Assembly: GCF_036669915.1 (NCBI RefSeq)
Contig: NC_089312.1
Location: forward strand, 16,563,317 to 16,627,316
Source: Pocillopora verrucosa
Taxonomy: Eukaryota; Cnidaria; Anthozoa; Scleractinia; Pocilloporidae
DNA: 64,000 nucleotides
Reading direction: 5' to 3'
Under the pieces are notes generated by a model, which was not told the DNA's origin, did no database searches, and saw only the letters and a program-made list of their open reading frames with translations. Shown here in pieces: positions 47,301-60,100 of the stretch (position 1 is its first letter; each line of letters starts with the position of its first letter). The translations under genes were made by a program, and so were the position numbers.

Positions 47301-50300
47301 TATGTTGTTTACACTTTCTCATGGAATTAACGGGATTTCTTCAGAACAGACCAAGATACATGACCCAACACACCAGTCTTGTTGCAAACACCATGCTAAA
47401 CTTGACGTCGACTTAAAGACTGAAACAACATTCTATCAGTTCAGTTGCTAGAAAATAAACAAAGGAAGAGACAAATACGAAAACAAAATCGATTTTCATT
47501 TCCAGAATAGTCTCATTGTCGTGCAGTCCTACCGGAGCAGCTTTTGTGTGTTCAGCGGCAGCAAATAAGAAATCTTTGACGTCATCGTTGAGGTTATCGC
47601 AATCGTTTTCAAAATACAGTGAAATGTCCTCGTTGACGTCGAACAGTGCAGGTAGCGGCGCGGGTGTGTTACAGTGTTGGGATATGAAAGCCATGAAGGT
47701 CGAGGTATGTTATCTTGGGATTGGGTGACTATCAGTAGTAAGACGAAAACATTCTTTTTATCTTATCATCATCTTTTTAGGTTTTTTTTTTTCATTCGGG
47801 AGAGGGAAGGGAGCCTTCTGTACCTCTTCCATTTGGATCTTTTTGATTTGAAAGGTTTCTTCACTCCTTATTGGTTGGTAAATCATTTCTTGTGTAATTT
47901 TTCTTATTTCTCCCAGCGTCTCCTTCCCCTCGATCCTGTGCCCACTTGTATAAACTGCACGGCGTTTAATCATAATGGAACTCTTTGTATATCAGGAGGA
48001 GCGGATGGCATGATACGGCTGTTTGGTGAGTCATCACACGCGATGCAGCGTGTTACGCACGTGTAATTGTTTGGGTTTTGCAGCCCATTTTTGATTATGA
48101 TAGTAATGATAATAATATTAATAATAATGATGATGATGATGATGATGATGATGATGGTGACGATGATAATAGAATTTAACTTTTAGACTGAATAGACTGA
48201 TCCGCGGATCCACTGGGAAAACGCAGGTGTAAACTGGTGATCGGTATTTTTCGTTTTCCCGTTGGGTTAAAGGAGCCAAGAATGATATAATTAGTCGTTT
48301 TCTATGCATTATTACTTTTGTTATGAGAGCAACTTCTTAAAATTAGGGATCGGTCTTTATTTATCGCCTGTGGAGTCTAAGGATTTTGGTTGTGGAACAA
48401 TTTCCCCCCCCCCCCCCTCCCCCCAGAAAAAAAAAACTCTGTAGTATTCCAATGATCCCCTTCACTGGCCGTCAATTTCCTTTACTTCCCCCTTATACTC
48501 TGTTAGCGCAAAAAAGGTTTAAATCTGAAAATTTTAAGGTGCAGAGTCAGTTACTCTACATGGAATGTCACGATCTTTCCGCCCTGAAAAATTTTGGTCT
48601 CAAGTTTTGAAAAATGTTACTCCTCTTGGCATTTTGCACCCCCCCCCCCCTTCCTCCCTTCTACGTGCAATGTTGAACTATGAACAATTTTAGTGGCAGA
48701 GTTTGCATTTCCTTATTATCCAATATTGAAAAGAGTAATATGGGTTCATTCTTGTGAGTTTTCTAAACTGGTCTCGACTAACTGTTACTTCAAACTCGGT
48801 AAAAGCGTGGTTTTTTCTTATTTTGTTGCTCATACAGATATGAGGTCGTATGATTGTTTAATTGGTTGGCAAGCTCATGAAGGTGAAGTGTGTTCAATGC
48901 AGTTTAGCGCAGACGAAACCACTGCTTACAGTATGGGAACAGACGGCAAGGTTAGCCATAACGCTCGATACAGTCGACTCCTTCTTAATGAACATCAAGA
49001 CCTTACCTCGCACTAAAAAAAATCAATCGTTAAGCGGATTTCCCGTTACGATTTGCTCAATATAATTAGCGCCGAAACGTATTCTTGTTTCCACTGATAC
49101 AGTGAAACCTGGATGCCATACTATTCCTTCACCGGTAACCACCTATCATTTTTTCAGTTTTCCCCGACAGTTCGCTGGCCCCCATTCATTCTCCTGGTGA
49201 AGAGCCGATCTGTCAGAAAAAGGTTTCTTGCCCTAGAACATAACACCATCAGGGACTTTTAGTAGTTCTTATAACATTATCCATAAAGGCGGAGCTGAAA
49301 AAGACTCATCGTTGATTAGCGTTTTCATGGCTTCCTACAATTAAACCGAAAATTATCTCAAGGATCAAGAGGGCGAGAGTGAAGGGACACGACTCATTTT
49401 GTAGAAACCTAAACAAAATGCGGTATGTGGGTGATAGTGGAAGTCATCTGCTTTGGACTGGAATTTCCTTTTAAGATGATTCCTCCAAATAAAAATTACA
49501 TGACAATTTTTTTAAACTTTTCTTATATGTTCCCTACCAATGTATGTTTCGAAATATATGATAAACTCCTGTTCGCTACGTGTCACGTAAACTGGGTTAA
49601 TCTCTATAGACTTCACAGGACGAAATCACATGTTTCCGTATTTCTGAAACGTGGCGGAAACATGCAACTCCATGTTTCCGTTATGTTTACGTAAAAGTGG
49701 TCCGGTTCCGTTGTATACGCAGCAACGGAAACGCGAGAAAACGTCACGAAACCGGTAACGGAAACACAGGTTATCCGTCGTGTTTCCGGAACGGTTTAAC
49801 ATGTTTCTGCTACGTTTCCGTTTACGGATTCTTGCAGTTTCGTCCTGTGCTTACTCATATTTGTTATCTTTTTCTCCTAACTGGCCAGGGATCGATTTCA
49901 GTATCTAAGCACTTGCGAACCTACCCCTCCCCTAACCCAACATTAACCTTTACTTATTATCTGTTTACTGATGTTGGGTTAGGGGAATGGTAGGAGTGCA
50001 GTTTCCCAAATACTGACATTGATGATTGGCCAGTCTAGCAAAGGGAGAAAATTTGATACAAATAATTTTGCTCTTATTACTCGTAGTTCTCACAGTGGAG
50101 TGTGCACCGCATGGGTCAAAGATTAACTGACGTTGATATACACGACGGGGCAGTGTGGTGCGATTCAGACAAATCCTCTCAGAGCAAGTACAAATACATG
50201 AGTTCACCATCATCTTATGGCAAGATGTTTGTTTTTGATTCTGAAGGACAGTATCTTCTTTCCTGTGGACCGGAGTATGGAGTAGTATATAAAGTAAGTT

Positions 50301-50749
50301 GTGTATTGCTAAATACAGTGCGTACCGTCTAAAACATCGCAAACGAGGTCACTCAGTGAGTATAGTTTTTTGGATTTCTTCTTTGCGTAAAAGTGTGGAT
50401 TGTCCTCCTATCCATCTGTCCTTTATTCCTTCTTCCCGTTCACCTTCTTCTCGCCAACCTCCCTTTGTTTGTTTCTCTTCTCTTCTCTTCATTCAATATT
50501 TCGAGCCTCCATTCATTCCTCTCTCCTCATTACCCCCTTTTCTCGGCTTTTTTTTTTTTTTCAAATTGACTTCATTTTCTAACCTTGCAGGTCGAGAAGA
50601 ATCAGGGTTTGAGTCAAGTGTTAACTTTACCAGCTGAGCACAAGTCACCAGTTGTAAGCGTCGATTGGAGCTCCTCTATGAGCTGTTCCACATGCCTCAC
50701 TGGCTTTGCGGATGGATCAATACAAGTAACATCTTTGCTAAAAAATTGA
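35348..50749 (+). CDS. WDR91: WD repeat-containing protein 91 (WDR91), endosome maturation factor
   Basis: Sixteen exons give 788 residues (human 747): 35348-35470, 36745-37009, 38194-38316, 39354-39570, 40116-40296, 41541-41841, 42528-42560, 42879-42922, 44940-45034, 45870-45966, 46859-46959, 47506-47704, 47917-48025, 48838-48950, 50087-50293 and 50591-50749. All junctions keep frame. Residues about 8-35 form a LisH-type helix pair (DDVIKEYLVFRGFSNTLKSF). EWREWFAIPF and SLHNF match the conserved N-terminal region. A coiled coil runs at about 176-225 and a Q/K-rich stretch near 260-320. From about 425 the WD repeats begin (KSPLLSLEWAPK, INCTAFNHNG, WQAHEGEV, VDWSSSMSCSTCL). Known WDR91 works with WDR81 and Rab7 to lower PI3P on early endosomes. 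Intron 3 appears to be a U12 AT-AC intron; the others are GT-AG. Confidence 0.95.
35538..35590 (+). repeat. 20-bp direct repeat in WDR91 intron 1
   Basis: TTCGCGAAAGTTTAAATCTT occurs exactly at 35538-35557 and again at 35571-35590. Each copy contains the palindrome TTCGCGAA. Confidence 0.8.
36232..36441. repeat. MITE family A, copy 2
   Basis: Inverted ends TTAACCCTTTAACTCCCA and TGGGAGTTAAAGGATTAA. It lies in WDR91 intron 1. Confidence 0.85.
38621..38813. repeat. MITE family C, copy 2
   Basis: Reverse-orientation relative of 33161-33355. It ends in TTAAAGGGTTA, which it shares with the start of the family-B copy that follows. Confidence 0.65.
38803..39045. repeat. MITE family B, copy 2
   Basis: Reverse orientation: CTAACATCAGTATGCACATT, AAGAGCTTCTT and TTGGTGATCATTTCC occur in order, then GGGTAAAAGGGTTA. 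It abuts family-C copy 2 through a shared terminus. Confidence 0.75.
39091..39225 (+). repeat. Minisatellite, 9 x 15 bp
   Basis: Nine exact-length units of TACAAGCACAATGCC, with only C/T variation at the last base. The array sits inside the U12 intron, about 130 bp before its acceptor. Confidence 0.95.
40931..41072. repeat. Foldback (hairpin) element in WDR91 intron 5
   Basis: Arms of about 53 bp (40931-40983 and 41020-41072) are almost perfect reverse complements around a 36-base loop; GATTTTTCGGCCATTTTTGA and its complement are exact. Weaker pairing extends outward to about 40910 and 41091. Confidence 0.85.
43154..44719 (-). mobile_element. Truncated LINE (non-LTR retrotransposon) reverse transcriptase
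   Basis: On minus, a reverse-transcriptase region runs from 44719 to about 43304 in three overlapping frames. It has TGPDGIPGWLLKE, RPISLTPVLSKV, FDFRKAFDLIDH, GVPQGTKLGPWLF and the catalytic YVDDS. The thumb region (KILGLQISCDLTWNNHV) and a C-terminal LERCQRRALRIIYP block follow. Frameshifts near 44140 and 43645 kill the frame. The 3' end is an (ATCT)n tail at 43155-43171 in minus sense. No endonuclease domain is present, so the copy is 5' truncated. The type resembles CR1/L2 or Jockey-like LINEs. It lies antisense in WDR91 intron 8. Confidence 0.85.
44767..44782 (+). repeat. Poly-G run of 16
   Basis: An uninterrupted run of 16 G residues, just upstream (plus sense) of WDR91 exon 9 and next to the 5' edge of the LINE. 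It is prone to length error in sequencing. Confidence 0.9.
45201..45410. repeat. MITE family B, copy 3
   Basis: Runs from TAACCTTTTAACCCCTAAGA to TTGTAAAGGGTTA and directly abuts a family-A copy. It lies in WDR91 intron 9. Confidence 0.85.
45411..45611. repeat. MITE family A, copy 3
   Basis: Runs from TATAACTCCCAGGTCAAATT to TGGGAGTCAAAGGGTTAA. It begins inside the terminal GGGTTA of the family-B copy to its left. Confidence 0.85.
46179..46388. repeat. MITE family A, copy 4
   Basis: Ends TTAACCCTCTAACTCCC and GGGAGTTAGAGGGTTAA are perfect inverted repeats. Internally it is close to copies 2 and 3. It lies in WDR91 intron 10. Confidence 0.9.
46561..46910 (+). repeat. Tandem duplication over the start of WDR91 exon 11
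   Basis: Two copies of about 170-176 bp (46561-46733 and 46732-46910). Each has the block TTTTATGCTCCATCTCTGTC, a pyrimidine-rich acceptor and the first 50 or so bases of exon 11. In the upstream copy the exon part reads LLLGSGNSKM followed by TGA and has lost a base, so it is a pseudo-exon. The downstream copy carries the working exon at 46859. Confidence 0.85.
48096..48170 (+). repeat. GAT/AAT trinucleotide microsatellite
   Basis: An imperfect (GAT)n run, about nine consecutive units from 48127, flanked by AAT repeats. It lies in WDR91 intron 13. Confidence 0.9.
49614..49849. mobile_element. MITE with CACAGGACGAAA inverted ends
   Basis: A 236-bp element begins CACAGGACGAAA and ends with its exact reverse complement; CTT flanks both sides. 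The inside is built of repeated GTTTCCG / CGGAAAC blocks (about ten, both orientations), so it could fold extensively. It lies in WDR91 intron 14. Confidence 0.75.
49891..50022. repeat. Palindromic element, family P, copy 1
   Basis: The left arm (TCAGTATCT, ACCTACCCCTCCCCTAACCC) pairs with the right arm (GGGTTAGGGGAATGGTAGG, AATACTGA) around a loop of about 30 bp. The same design occurs at 63551-63682. Confidence 0.85.
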
Positions 50750-53700
50750 GGATTACTTTCAGCTTTAAGATCAACGAAAGGGTTTGTTACCTCGTAGAAC
50801 ATAATAGTCGATCCTTTGATATCACATCCGTTCAAATGCAAGATGGCGTCAGAGTTACAAGGACAAAAGTTTCTGGAAATACTCAAGATTACATGTTTTT
50901 AGCTTTCGTGTACCCGCACAATCCCTTCCTAGACTCGTGATATGAACTATTAAAATTAGAAGTGTTTGGGAAGTACTAGAAAAATCCTTATACGAGTCTT
51001 GTGAGCCTAAGTTTGTTATGTGCTGCAAGACCACACATTTATTTTTACCCTTTGAGTGATGTGTCCATGTCCGTTGTAGTAGAGCTTAATTCTCGTAAGA
51101 TGATCGTCATCGTTATTCGTGTTTGGGTTTGTCCTTGACCGTGCTCAGTGTCCTCAACGGGAAGTTTTTATAGGTTTTAATTCTCGAAGTTTGGTTGTGT
51201 TTCAAGTACTTTGTTAGTCGTTTCAAATGTCTTGTGAAATTGTTTTGGTTAGTTGTCCCGTAAGCCCAAACATGCCTACCGATAGGGTATTTAACTCTTC
51301 AACCCCTAAGAACCAGCATCTAACTTCTCCTAACAATGTCACTACTGAATCACACATTAATGTTATGAGAGTAAAGGAATGATTCCCAACTAAAGAAATT
51401 CTTGGTTATTAGACAAATTCTCCTTGTCAGCACCTTAGTAAATGTACAGAGAACAGTATGGGGAATGTGAATACTGAATTTTAGAGAGAGAAAAGAGAGA
51501 GCCTCAGAGAGCGAAATAAACTGAACTGATCAGACTCCTGGTACCTTCCGTTCGCGTTTGGTGTTCAAGCCAGTCTACCCTAATAGTCCCAATACTCGAG
51601 AAAACGTCCGAGGGAGAGTTGTTGCGGTTTCATAAAGGCCACAAGGCTGGTCCTTCTGTCTACCACAGTCAGCCCAAGATAAATGACCCACTGTGTCAGG
51701 AAGAAACTTAATTTTGTATTCAAATTGTTTTTCTATTTGTTTTATAAATGGCAACTGAAAATATCTTTATTTTTTTGCCCAACGAAAGGGAAATAGTCGT
51801 TTTATTATTTAATGTTATAACTTTTGTTTGAAGAATGTACTTTGTTAAAACTGTCGATAGCGTTATCAAAGATCGCATCAGGATGAGTAATATATGCAAT
51901 TGAGATGAGTTATGTGCTGTATGACAGTTGAAAATATATTTTTTTTTTATTTTGAAAAATTGTAGTAGAAATGATTTACAAAAACGGACATGAGCGGGAT
52001 AAGAAAGTGAAAGGTAAATGTTTGTAACAAATAGTTTGAATAAAAACATGTAGGTCATTTTCTTCATAACGGATATTACTTATTTATTTTCTTTTCCTGC
52101 ATGTCATTGATGGACCCTCAAACCTTTCCACTACTTCCATTTGGTATGTTTTGTTTCAATTTGGAGAATTAATTTTCTTGTTTGTTGAAATAGTTCTCAG
52201 AGGCAAACAAGAAGATAAGAAAGCGAAAGAGTTTGTAGCAAATAGATTATAGACTAGTAGAAAATCTTCATGTTACTTCTATACTAAGATACGAGTAAAG
52301 TTCAATATGCTTTCTTTATGAGGGTTTTTTTATTTTTCTCATTTTCCCCTTATTTTGATTTGATTGTAATCAGCTACCCGCAAACCTTTTCTCTATTTCA
52401 CATTTGGTATATTAATTTCATTTAAATTGCCTTAGGTCATGATAAAAAGTATTTTCCCGTCTGCCCCTCCCACTAAAAACGGATTTTCACACAGCCTCAC
52501 ATACAGCTCACTGCAGCTGTATAGCAGCTGGTAGCAATCAATAGCAGGGAAATTTGTACCTGATTTTAAGAGATCCCTTAGCGTTTTTTCAGATATTGTA
52601 ATTATTGCCCTCGCGTAAAATAGATGTTCTTTAAGTTTACTCCAGGCTCGGCCATTGTTTTGGGACACAATGACATGTTGCGTAGACTCCTTTGCAATTG
52701 TTGTTTGCTATCGTTGCATCACTCGTTCTCCCTCAAGCCTGTCCAAGGCGTTCAGCCAGTAAACGGGGCGCTCATAGCAACTATTGTTGCCTCGTCTTTC
52801 AAATAAACTCCTGGAAAAGGCAAAGAGTAGGTTGTGTGACTAGATCAAATGATGCCAGTTGCGAAGGAGACTGCATTTTTCACAACGCGCTGCGCTTTAG
52901 GCTCTCATTTCAAGTGATAGGTTTTCCATGGTGTACATGGCGTGACCTGCGTTGATCATCGCCGCTCAAAATCGCTTCTCTCACCAGGAATAACCTCACA
53001 CCTCATCTCCCCTCCCAGTTGAAGGTTAGAGCGAGTGCCTTTTGTCGTGGGTGTATCCTGACGAGCTATTAAAATTACCTCGATATAGTAGGCGAACAAT
53101 GAAAGACTCGTGAAAGATTGCATCAGTCAGGCGTCTCACCAACTGACATGAAAATACACTTATTGTCGACGCGAACTTGAGCTGTCACTTGTGATGTACG
53201 AAACTTCCTCAATACTCTAAAAAAAGTTTTCCTTATTCAAAATTCACGCACTTGGCCGCGCCTTCAAGATTGCAGTGATGATAGGGTAGCTTTGATGCAG
53301 ACCCTCGACATAGCCAGCTATATCCGAGGCGAAGATGACATTTTCGGCCCCCCCCAAAAATGAATTGAAAAAATAAACACTTCCATCGCAATATTTTTTA
53401 AATTTCTAGCCCATGATAATTTATTGACAGTAACTCTTTGGTAAGGTTAGTAAGGGCTCTGGTGAATTTTTGTTGCAACACTTTCACGTTAAAATCACAA
53501 GACAACACGTTAATTGACACGTGTCTTGCATTGCTAAAGCGAAGTCTTCCGCGGGTAATCCCCTGCAACCTTTCAGGGAACAATTCGAGATGATGACAAC
53601 AGAGATTCTCTCAGTGGTGAGTTGCCTGTTTCTTCGAGTCCCTTTGGAGCCTCTTAAGAAGGACTTCGTGTATAGTTAGTCAGTTAGTTATTCATGTCTG

Positions 53701-54162
53701 ACTGTTACAATTAAATATAAATGTTAACATTTGAGATTGGCGAAATTACCGTCATTGACATTCGACTGGGTGTGCTGTGCCCTTGCGATCGCAAATGATA
53801 AAATTGTGTTGGGGTGGAGAGGTATACCAAGATTTTTTTAAAACTGCATTTTTCCATATTGTCGCTTCAACGTAGTTATTTCTAATTGTCAGCAACTTCG
53901 GATCAGGATTCTTTGCATAAGGTTGCATCACGAAAGTAGGGTGGTGAGTAAAGATTTGAGAAAAAAAATCAATGTCGAGGATAGATAAACAAGATTATGA
54001 CCTCTTACTCGTTAGCCAATAGAATTCTTGTTTAGTGACCTTAATATATTGATTGGTCGCCAGGCCTTCCCCGGGAGTACGAGCGAGAAACCTCAATTAG
54101 GAAAGTGGAGTAGACGACTGTTTACCAACATGGCATAAATTTGGGAACTTATCCAAGCCTAA
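50750..54162. other. Intergenic region after WDR91
   Basis: It holds the WDR91 3' flank (candidate AATAAA at 51515), a family-B MITE (51291-51482), and A+T-rich DNA near 51700-52400. The 5' flank of the next gene is at the right end. No exon could be supported; open frames on minus at 51720-52067 and 52432-52668 match nothing I know. Confidence 0.55.
51291..51482. repeat. MITE family B, copy 4 (right end decayed)
   Basis: It starts TTAACTCTTCAACCCCTAAG and has CAACTAAAGAAATTCTTGG and CTCCTTGTCAGCACCTTAG in the family order. The terminal GGGTTAA is lost. Confidence 0.7.
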
Positions 54163-57100
54163 ATGGTTGACGCTTGTGCTTGGACGTTAGAAAGAGGGCT
54201 GGTTCCTCGAGACCAGGTCGAAGTGCTGTTGTCGCTGCTTCTGAAGGCCGAGAAGCGGACATGGATCGCAAATATTTCCCCCGTCAACTCGTCAGAACAT
54301 GAAGACCGTGAACCCGCTCTAGGGGAAGGCCAAAGTCGGGATTGTTACTCTGTTGATACTGGATCGCTGCTACTTAGGTAAGCTATACTATTCGGAGAAT
54401 TGAAAATGATTTCTTTTCAACCGCCAGGGCCATAGTTGCGTCCATTTTAACTGCTTGAAAGTGAAGGTCATTTAATTAATTCGTATGCTTAATTCCAACT
54501 CAAGCGTGGTTCACACCGTTACTGCTTATTTATAGACTGTCATTTGCTTTTAACAGTGAATGCGAAAGCGTTATCTTTAAACGGTAGTTCTTTTCTGTAA
54601 CTGTGATGTCATAGACTGCCAGGATTTTGTTAAAAGTGGTCATTTTCGCTTGCCTTCTCGACCGTAAACGTGTTAACCGGAAGTACTCTGACTTACGTAG
54701 CTTACATTTTACACAAACCAACCTACCTTGTTCTTACTTCATCAAGCGGTCTCAAATTGAGTGCAGCTTGGTACTAAGTGTGTAAAGCTTTGGCACGAGT
54801 AATCAGCTAAGGACTGGTAAAACTAAATGAATCACATGTTCCTTGTTAAACATCTTTCTCGTGTTTGTCATGTTGTTTTTCCTCTTCCTCTTGTTCTACA
54901 TGAACAGACCAGCTTTGTAGATAACGATTGTGGGATTGCATGTCAAGCTGCCATGTTTGTTTTCCTTGTGAACATTTGTAAAGCTCACATTATGTGTGCA
55001 TCCAGATCTTGTGCAGTTGAAAGCCCCATAAAGGAAGAGGTTTTTTTTCTATAATAATTGGTGGCTTCTTGTCAGTGTTTTCTGTTTGTTTATAAAAGTG
55101 ATAAATTTTGTTTAGTGAATATTTGTCTTCATTATGGTATTAGTTTTGTTTCTATGCTCAAGTTGAGAGCATTTACACCTTCCTCTTTGTTACATAATGG
55201 TTGCAAATTTTGAATTTGTGAACTTTCAAAATGTCTTTCTTTAAGAAGATGTAGAAGAAAAACAAAGCCACATTTGGAAAATCTGGGAAAGAACATTTCT
55301 AATGTTTTTGCAGAGCTCAGATCATACTATTTCTTTTGCTATCATAGCAAGTTATTTACTTAGAGGCAAAGATATATAGTTATCATCTATAACTATCGAG
55401 CTTTCAGAAAATGAATACTGTAGGTTGATTTGATTATCCTTTTTTAGCACTTGCCTAACAGTCCTCCTTTAAAAGCTGTTAATCCACTAATATGTTGCCT
55501 CTAATGTTAATTTTTTACACTGTTTGAAATGTTTTGCCAAGGTTAGAGGTAAGTTACAAGTAATAATCATGGATTAGTATAGTGTGTTTGACCAAACAAA
55601 GACATGGCTGTTTTGCCTCAGCCTACCAAAATCAATACTGAACATCTCTTCTTCTTATCTTGTGAAGACCTCTGAACATTCCTAAAGACATCCTTTCCAC
55701 ATGACCTCTTCTGAACACCACCCAAGAATTTCAAGGATGTTCTGATAACTTTGGCAGCTTGCTGCATGTATATTTACATGTAGCAATGCAAAGCACCAAA
55801 TCATTGACATATGTGTTAAAGAGAAATTAAGTACTTGACATTACAGTATGTTATGGCATATCAGATATGCATAGATTCTGCTTGTATTACAACTTTTTTT
55901 TCCCATTAACAGGCATGGATGTTCCATCAGGGGAATTCATAGGGAATTCTATGCTCTTGAGTGAGTGCTTTTGTTACAATTTATGACAGTGACAATATAA
56001 TTCAGTTACATCTAGCTGTAGTCATACATGTATTGAAATGTGAAGTTGAAACATGAAATCTTTTTTTTTTTAGCCCAAGGCACTACTGTGTTAAAGTCAC
56101 AGCTGAGATTACAAATCCAGACTGTTCGTCCTCTCAGATGCAAGTGGTAAGCAGTTAATTAATTGATATATAATTATTTTAAGACTGAAACTACATGTAC
56201 TGTATTTATTCACTTATAAGACACACTTGGTTACAAGACGCACCCTAAACTTTCAAAGACAATTGTGACAAGTAAGCAAAATTAAAATTTCACATAAATA
56301 CTCTGTTAGAAGGGGCACCTGGAATAACAGGAAATTTTGTTGACCACATTCGCTGTACTTACGACAATTTGCTTCCAAAGTTACTAATTACAGTGCTCTC
56401 ATTCTCAAAACAAAAGCGAAAAAGTCACACATTACAAACAATAGCAAAATCACACATGGAAAATAGCATAAAAGTCACACTTTATAATTCACTCACATCA
56501 TCCTTCTCCGGAGACAGTGTTTTAAGTTAAGAATACTAATTGATCCGTTTTAACGTTTATAAACAATACTCATCTGACAGATCTTTCATTCATCAGTTGC
56601 AAAACTCATCTTAATCTTTGAGCATTAGTTCAGCATACCATAAATTTTCAGTAATTATGCCAAGCACTCGTCGTCATTCCTATGATCTAAACTTTAAGTT
56701 GAAGATTGTAGCAGAAGTGAACAACAATCATCAGTTTGAGACAGACAGCAAGCCAAAGACAACAAGTAGCTGAGCTCAGGCGAGCTTTCAAACAAACGAT
56801 TCTTTTCAGAGCCATCCCAGTTCTTTTTAGAACCAACAAATCAGATGAAGTCAATGATCAACGTTGTTTGTCTTTTGTTTATTCATTTACCAGTATTTAT
56901 TTACATACTCATATCAGTTTATTAGGGAAATTTGGAAAAGTTATATTTTGTTGCGTGAAAATACTCTGTTATAAGATGCACCCCAAGTTTTGAGCAGACT
57001 TTGATCAAACAAGCAGATTTTCTTGTAAAAACTGATGTGCGTTAATGGTAATTGGATTGGGTGTAGCTCAACTCCTCACTGGCCTTTGGTTACATTTGTA

Positions 57101-60100
57101 AATATTCAGTTTTTATTCTGTGCTTTAAGCTGTGACTGTTTGGGTTGCCATGGCAAGTACAGCTCATGTTTGGCCTACAAATTTGTAGCAAACGTTTCTA
57201 ATTTAGCACTTGTGGTTTCGAGTTGTGTAGAAAGCTAGAATTTTTTATTTCTAAATGTTAGGTAGTCCTAAAGTTCTGTATTGTTGCACAAGATGTCCTC
57301 TTCCAAGTATTTTTTGTTGTTTTTTTTTTGTTTTCAAGAGAGAAAGAACTTACATGTAGCAAGAGTGTTGTTTTGTTGGGGAAAACTATGATAGTTGTGT
57401 CAATACATATATACAACAACTGTAGTTGGCATTTTATTGTCAGTTCCATGAGTTTTTAACCTAGAGAAAAATCTTGGGGACCTATTTATGATTTTGGTTT
57501 ATCAAACAGATACTAAGGGTTATACACTTAGAACCACTGTTATTTTTTTTTGTTGTTATTATTTTGTTTCATGAAACATCAATAATTATAAATAGTTATT
57601 AATAATAATTATTTATTAATTTTTAAAAGTATATATTTTACAGGTTTCAGGTGATGGTGTAAACTGGTCTGGGCAACGAACATGTTCAAGTAATGTTCTG
57701 TTAATAAATAAATATATCATATTACAGTATATCTCTTAGTTAATACATGCACTATGATTGGTTAATTTAGCCAGCGGAATTTCATTGTACAGGTGGCTAA
57801 ATTCAATATTTTGTTTGAAACCCAGAGATATAATGGTAATACTACTCCATTTTCTCAGTCCAAGCATAAAAAACCTGTCCCATAACTTACACTACAGACC
57901 TCAAACTAAATAAGAGGCATTTACTTTAGTTAATATATAGATGAGTAGGTATGTATCCTTTCCTCTGGGGCGAAAGAGGAAAATGGTACACTGTTGTTTG
58001 TTTTCCTTTTTTTTTTGGACCATAAACATAGAGTAGCAGTTCATGGCTGTGTAGGATATGAGGTGTTTAGGTGTTCCTAATGTGAATGGGCAAGAGTTCA
58101 AAAAGCAACAAGTGTGCTAATCTAGTTACATGCATGGTCATCCACAAAAGGCAAATGCATGTATGAAGTGTTTTAGTCAAAAGTAGAAACATGAAATCAC
58201 ATCTAATGATCTTTACCAATCTGTGTTTACTTCTATAGGTCATTCAAGTAATTCTTCTCAAGATTCAACCATTGTACGCTTGACTATAAGGGTAAAATAC
58301 ATTTTAGGTTTTCATTTTCTTCAACAAGAATGTTCATGTACATGTACATGGACCTCTTGCATAAAAGTAAGTGTCATTATTTCCTCACAGTGCCTCTTAC
58401 TTGTGGTCGACTACTAACAGAAGCACCCCTTTGAGAAGGAGTGCACAGTGTTTCTTTTCAGTAAGCAATTTCTTAGCCCTTTACACCCTAACATCAGCAT
58501 TCATATTCTCCATACTGTTCTCTGTACATTAATACTAACTGGTGCTGACAAGGACTGGAGAATTTTTCTAACAATAAAGAGTTTCTTTAGTTGAGGATCA
58601 TTTCCTTTATTCTCATGACATTAATGGGTATTTTCTCTTCTTTCAAACAGACTCCCCTGTTTGAATTGTATAAAAATGCTGTCCTGTGTGCTCAATATCC
58701 AGTCCTTGGTGCCTCCCAAGCAGCTGCTTCTCCGTATTCACCAGCATCATCACCATTTGAACCTCCATTGGGAAGCAAAAGGTAAAAATCATTTTAACAA
58801 CCTGTTCCTCTAAGGAAGAATCAATCATGTTTGTCCACTGAAGATAATTTCCTACTGAAAGTGTGAAACTAAACAAATAAGTGTCTTAATTACCCCTAAA
58901 ATCAACTGATTGCGAATAGGTACTTTTTAAATGCCATTTCTTGAGTTGCTCATAGTGATGAATAATCATGTACTTTACATGAATGCTCTGGCTGTTGAAG
59001 GGTGGATAACGCTATCCACTGGATAAATCTCTATGCGGTGGATAGCACAGTACATTTTGTTAACACTTATCTGCTGGATAGCAATTTATCCGTAAGATAT
59101 AGTTATCCACCCTGGACCCTGCTCATGTGGATCTGAAGTAGAAGTGGAGGGCAGTCAACTGTAACACCAATTGAAAGCAATTATAATAAAAGTGTTTTGG
59201 ATCAGAGATATTAGAATTGAAAGGGAAGAGGATGCATATTGGTAATCATCTACTCTTGACATAATTTGTACTGTACATGTATGAGTGGGTAATAAATGCA
59301 AATAGTCACCATTATCATGTTCTCATCTGCTACATGTTACCTTATCTTGGCCAGGGTAAGTGCTCTACACTCAACTCATGTACATACAGACATCAACTAC
59401 TAATAATAACTTTTAACTAATGTTTTCATTCTGACTTGCCTTGACTTATAGACGTTGTGAGTCATCAGTATCTGACAATGGGCATGTCTCACCTGAAGTT
59501 TGCATCTCAACCTTATCAGAGGAATTGCAGGAGTTAGTTCAGAATGTCTTTGGACTTGGAAAGCGTCAGCACAAATTTTACTGTGAGACTGAGATACCAA
59601 AGCAAGTTCCTCATTCCAAGGAGGGTCCAAAGGTATGGTCATTGAAGACATTTATTTTTAAAACTTTTATTGAAGAAAATGGGTTTATGGGTACTGGTAA
59701 ACTGTGAGGTAAATGGGGTAACATACATGTAGGTGTACAGCATCCCATTTAGGAGGGTGGGGGGGACAGGGAGTGGCAATACTCTAAGCAAGCTTCATGC
59801 AATGAAAATAGCATGAGCACAGGGACTAGATGTCAGCTATTCAAATTGATTACTGAATTAATTTTAACTTACTTTTACCTTATTTGGAGATGGATCCAAC
59901 AACCCTACCCCCTTCAGCTGCTAGTTCCTCTATCCTCATCTCCTTGTTGATACATGGACAATATATCAGAAGTTAAAGATTAATCCTCTATGAGTCAGTG
60001 TAAAGGATTAAGAAGGGTGACTCTTTCTTCACAGATTTAATTTACTGATGTACAATGTACATCTTATTTCCACTTCTTCTCTTACAGCATTTCATTTAAT

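Noticed and set aside
52432-52668. Minus-strand frame of 78 codons
   Set aside because: No homology recognised and no neighbouring exon; likely chance.
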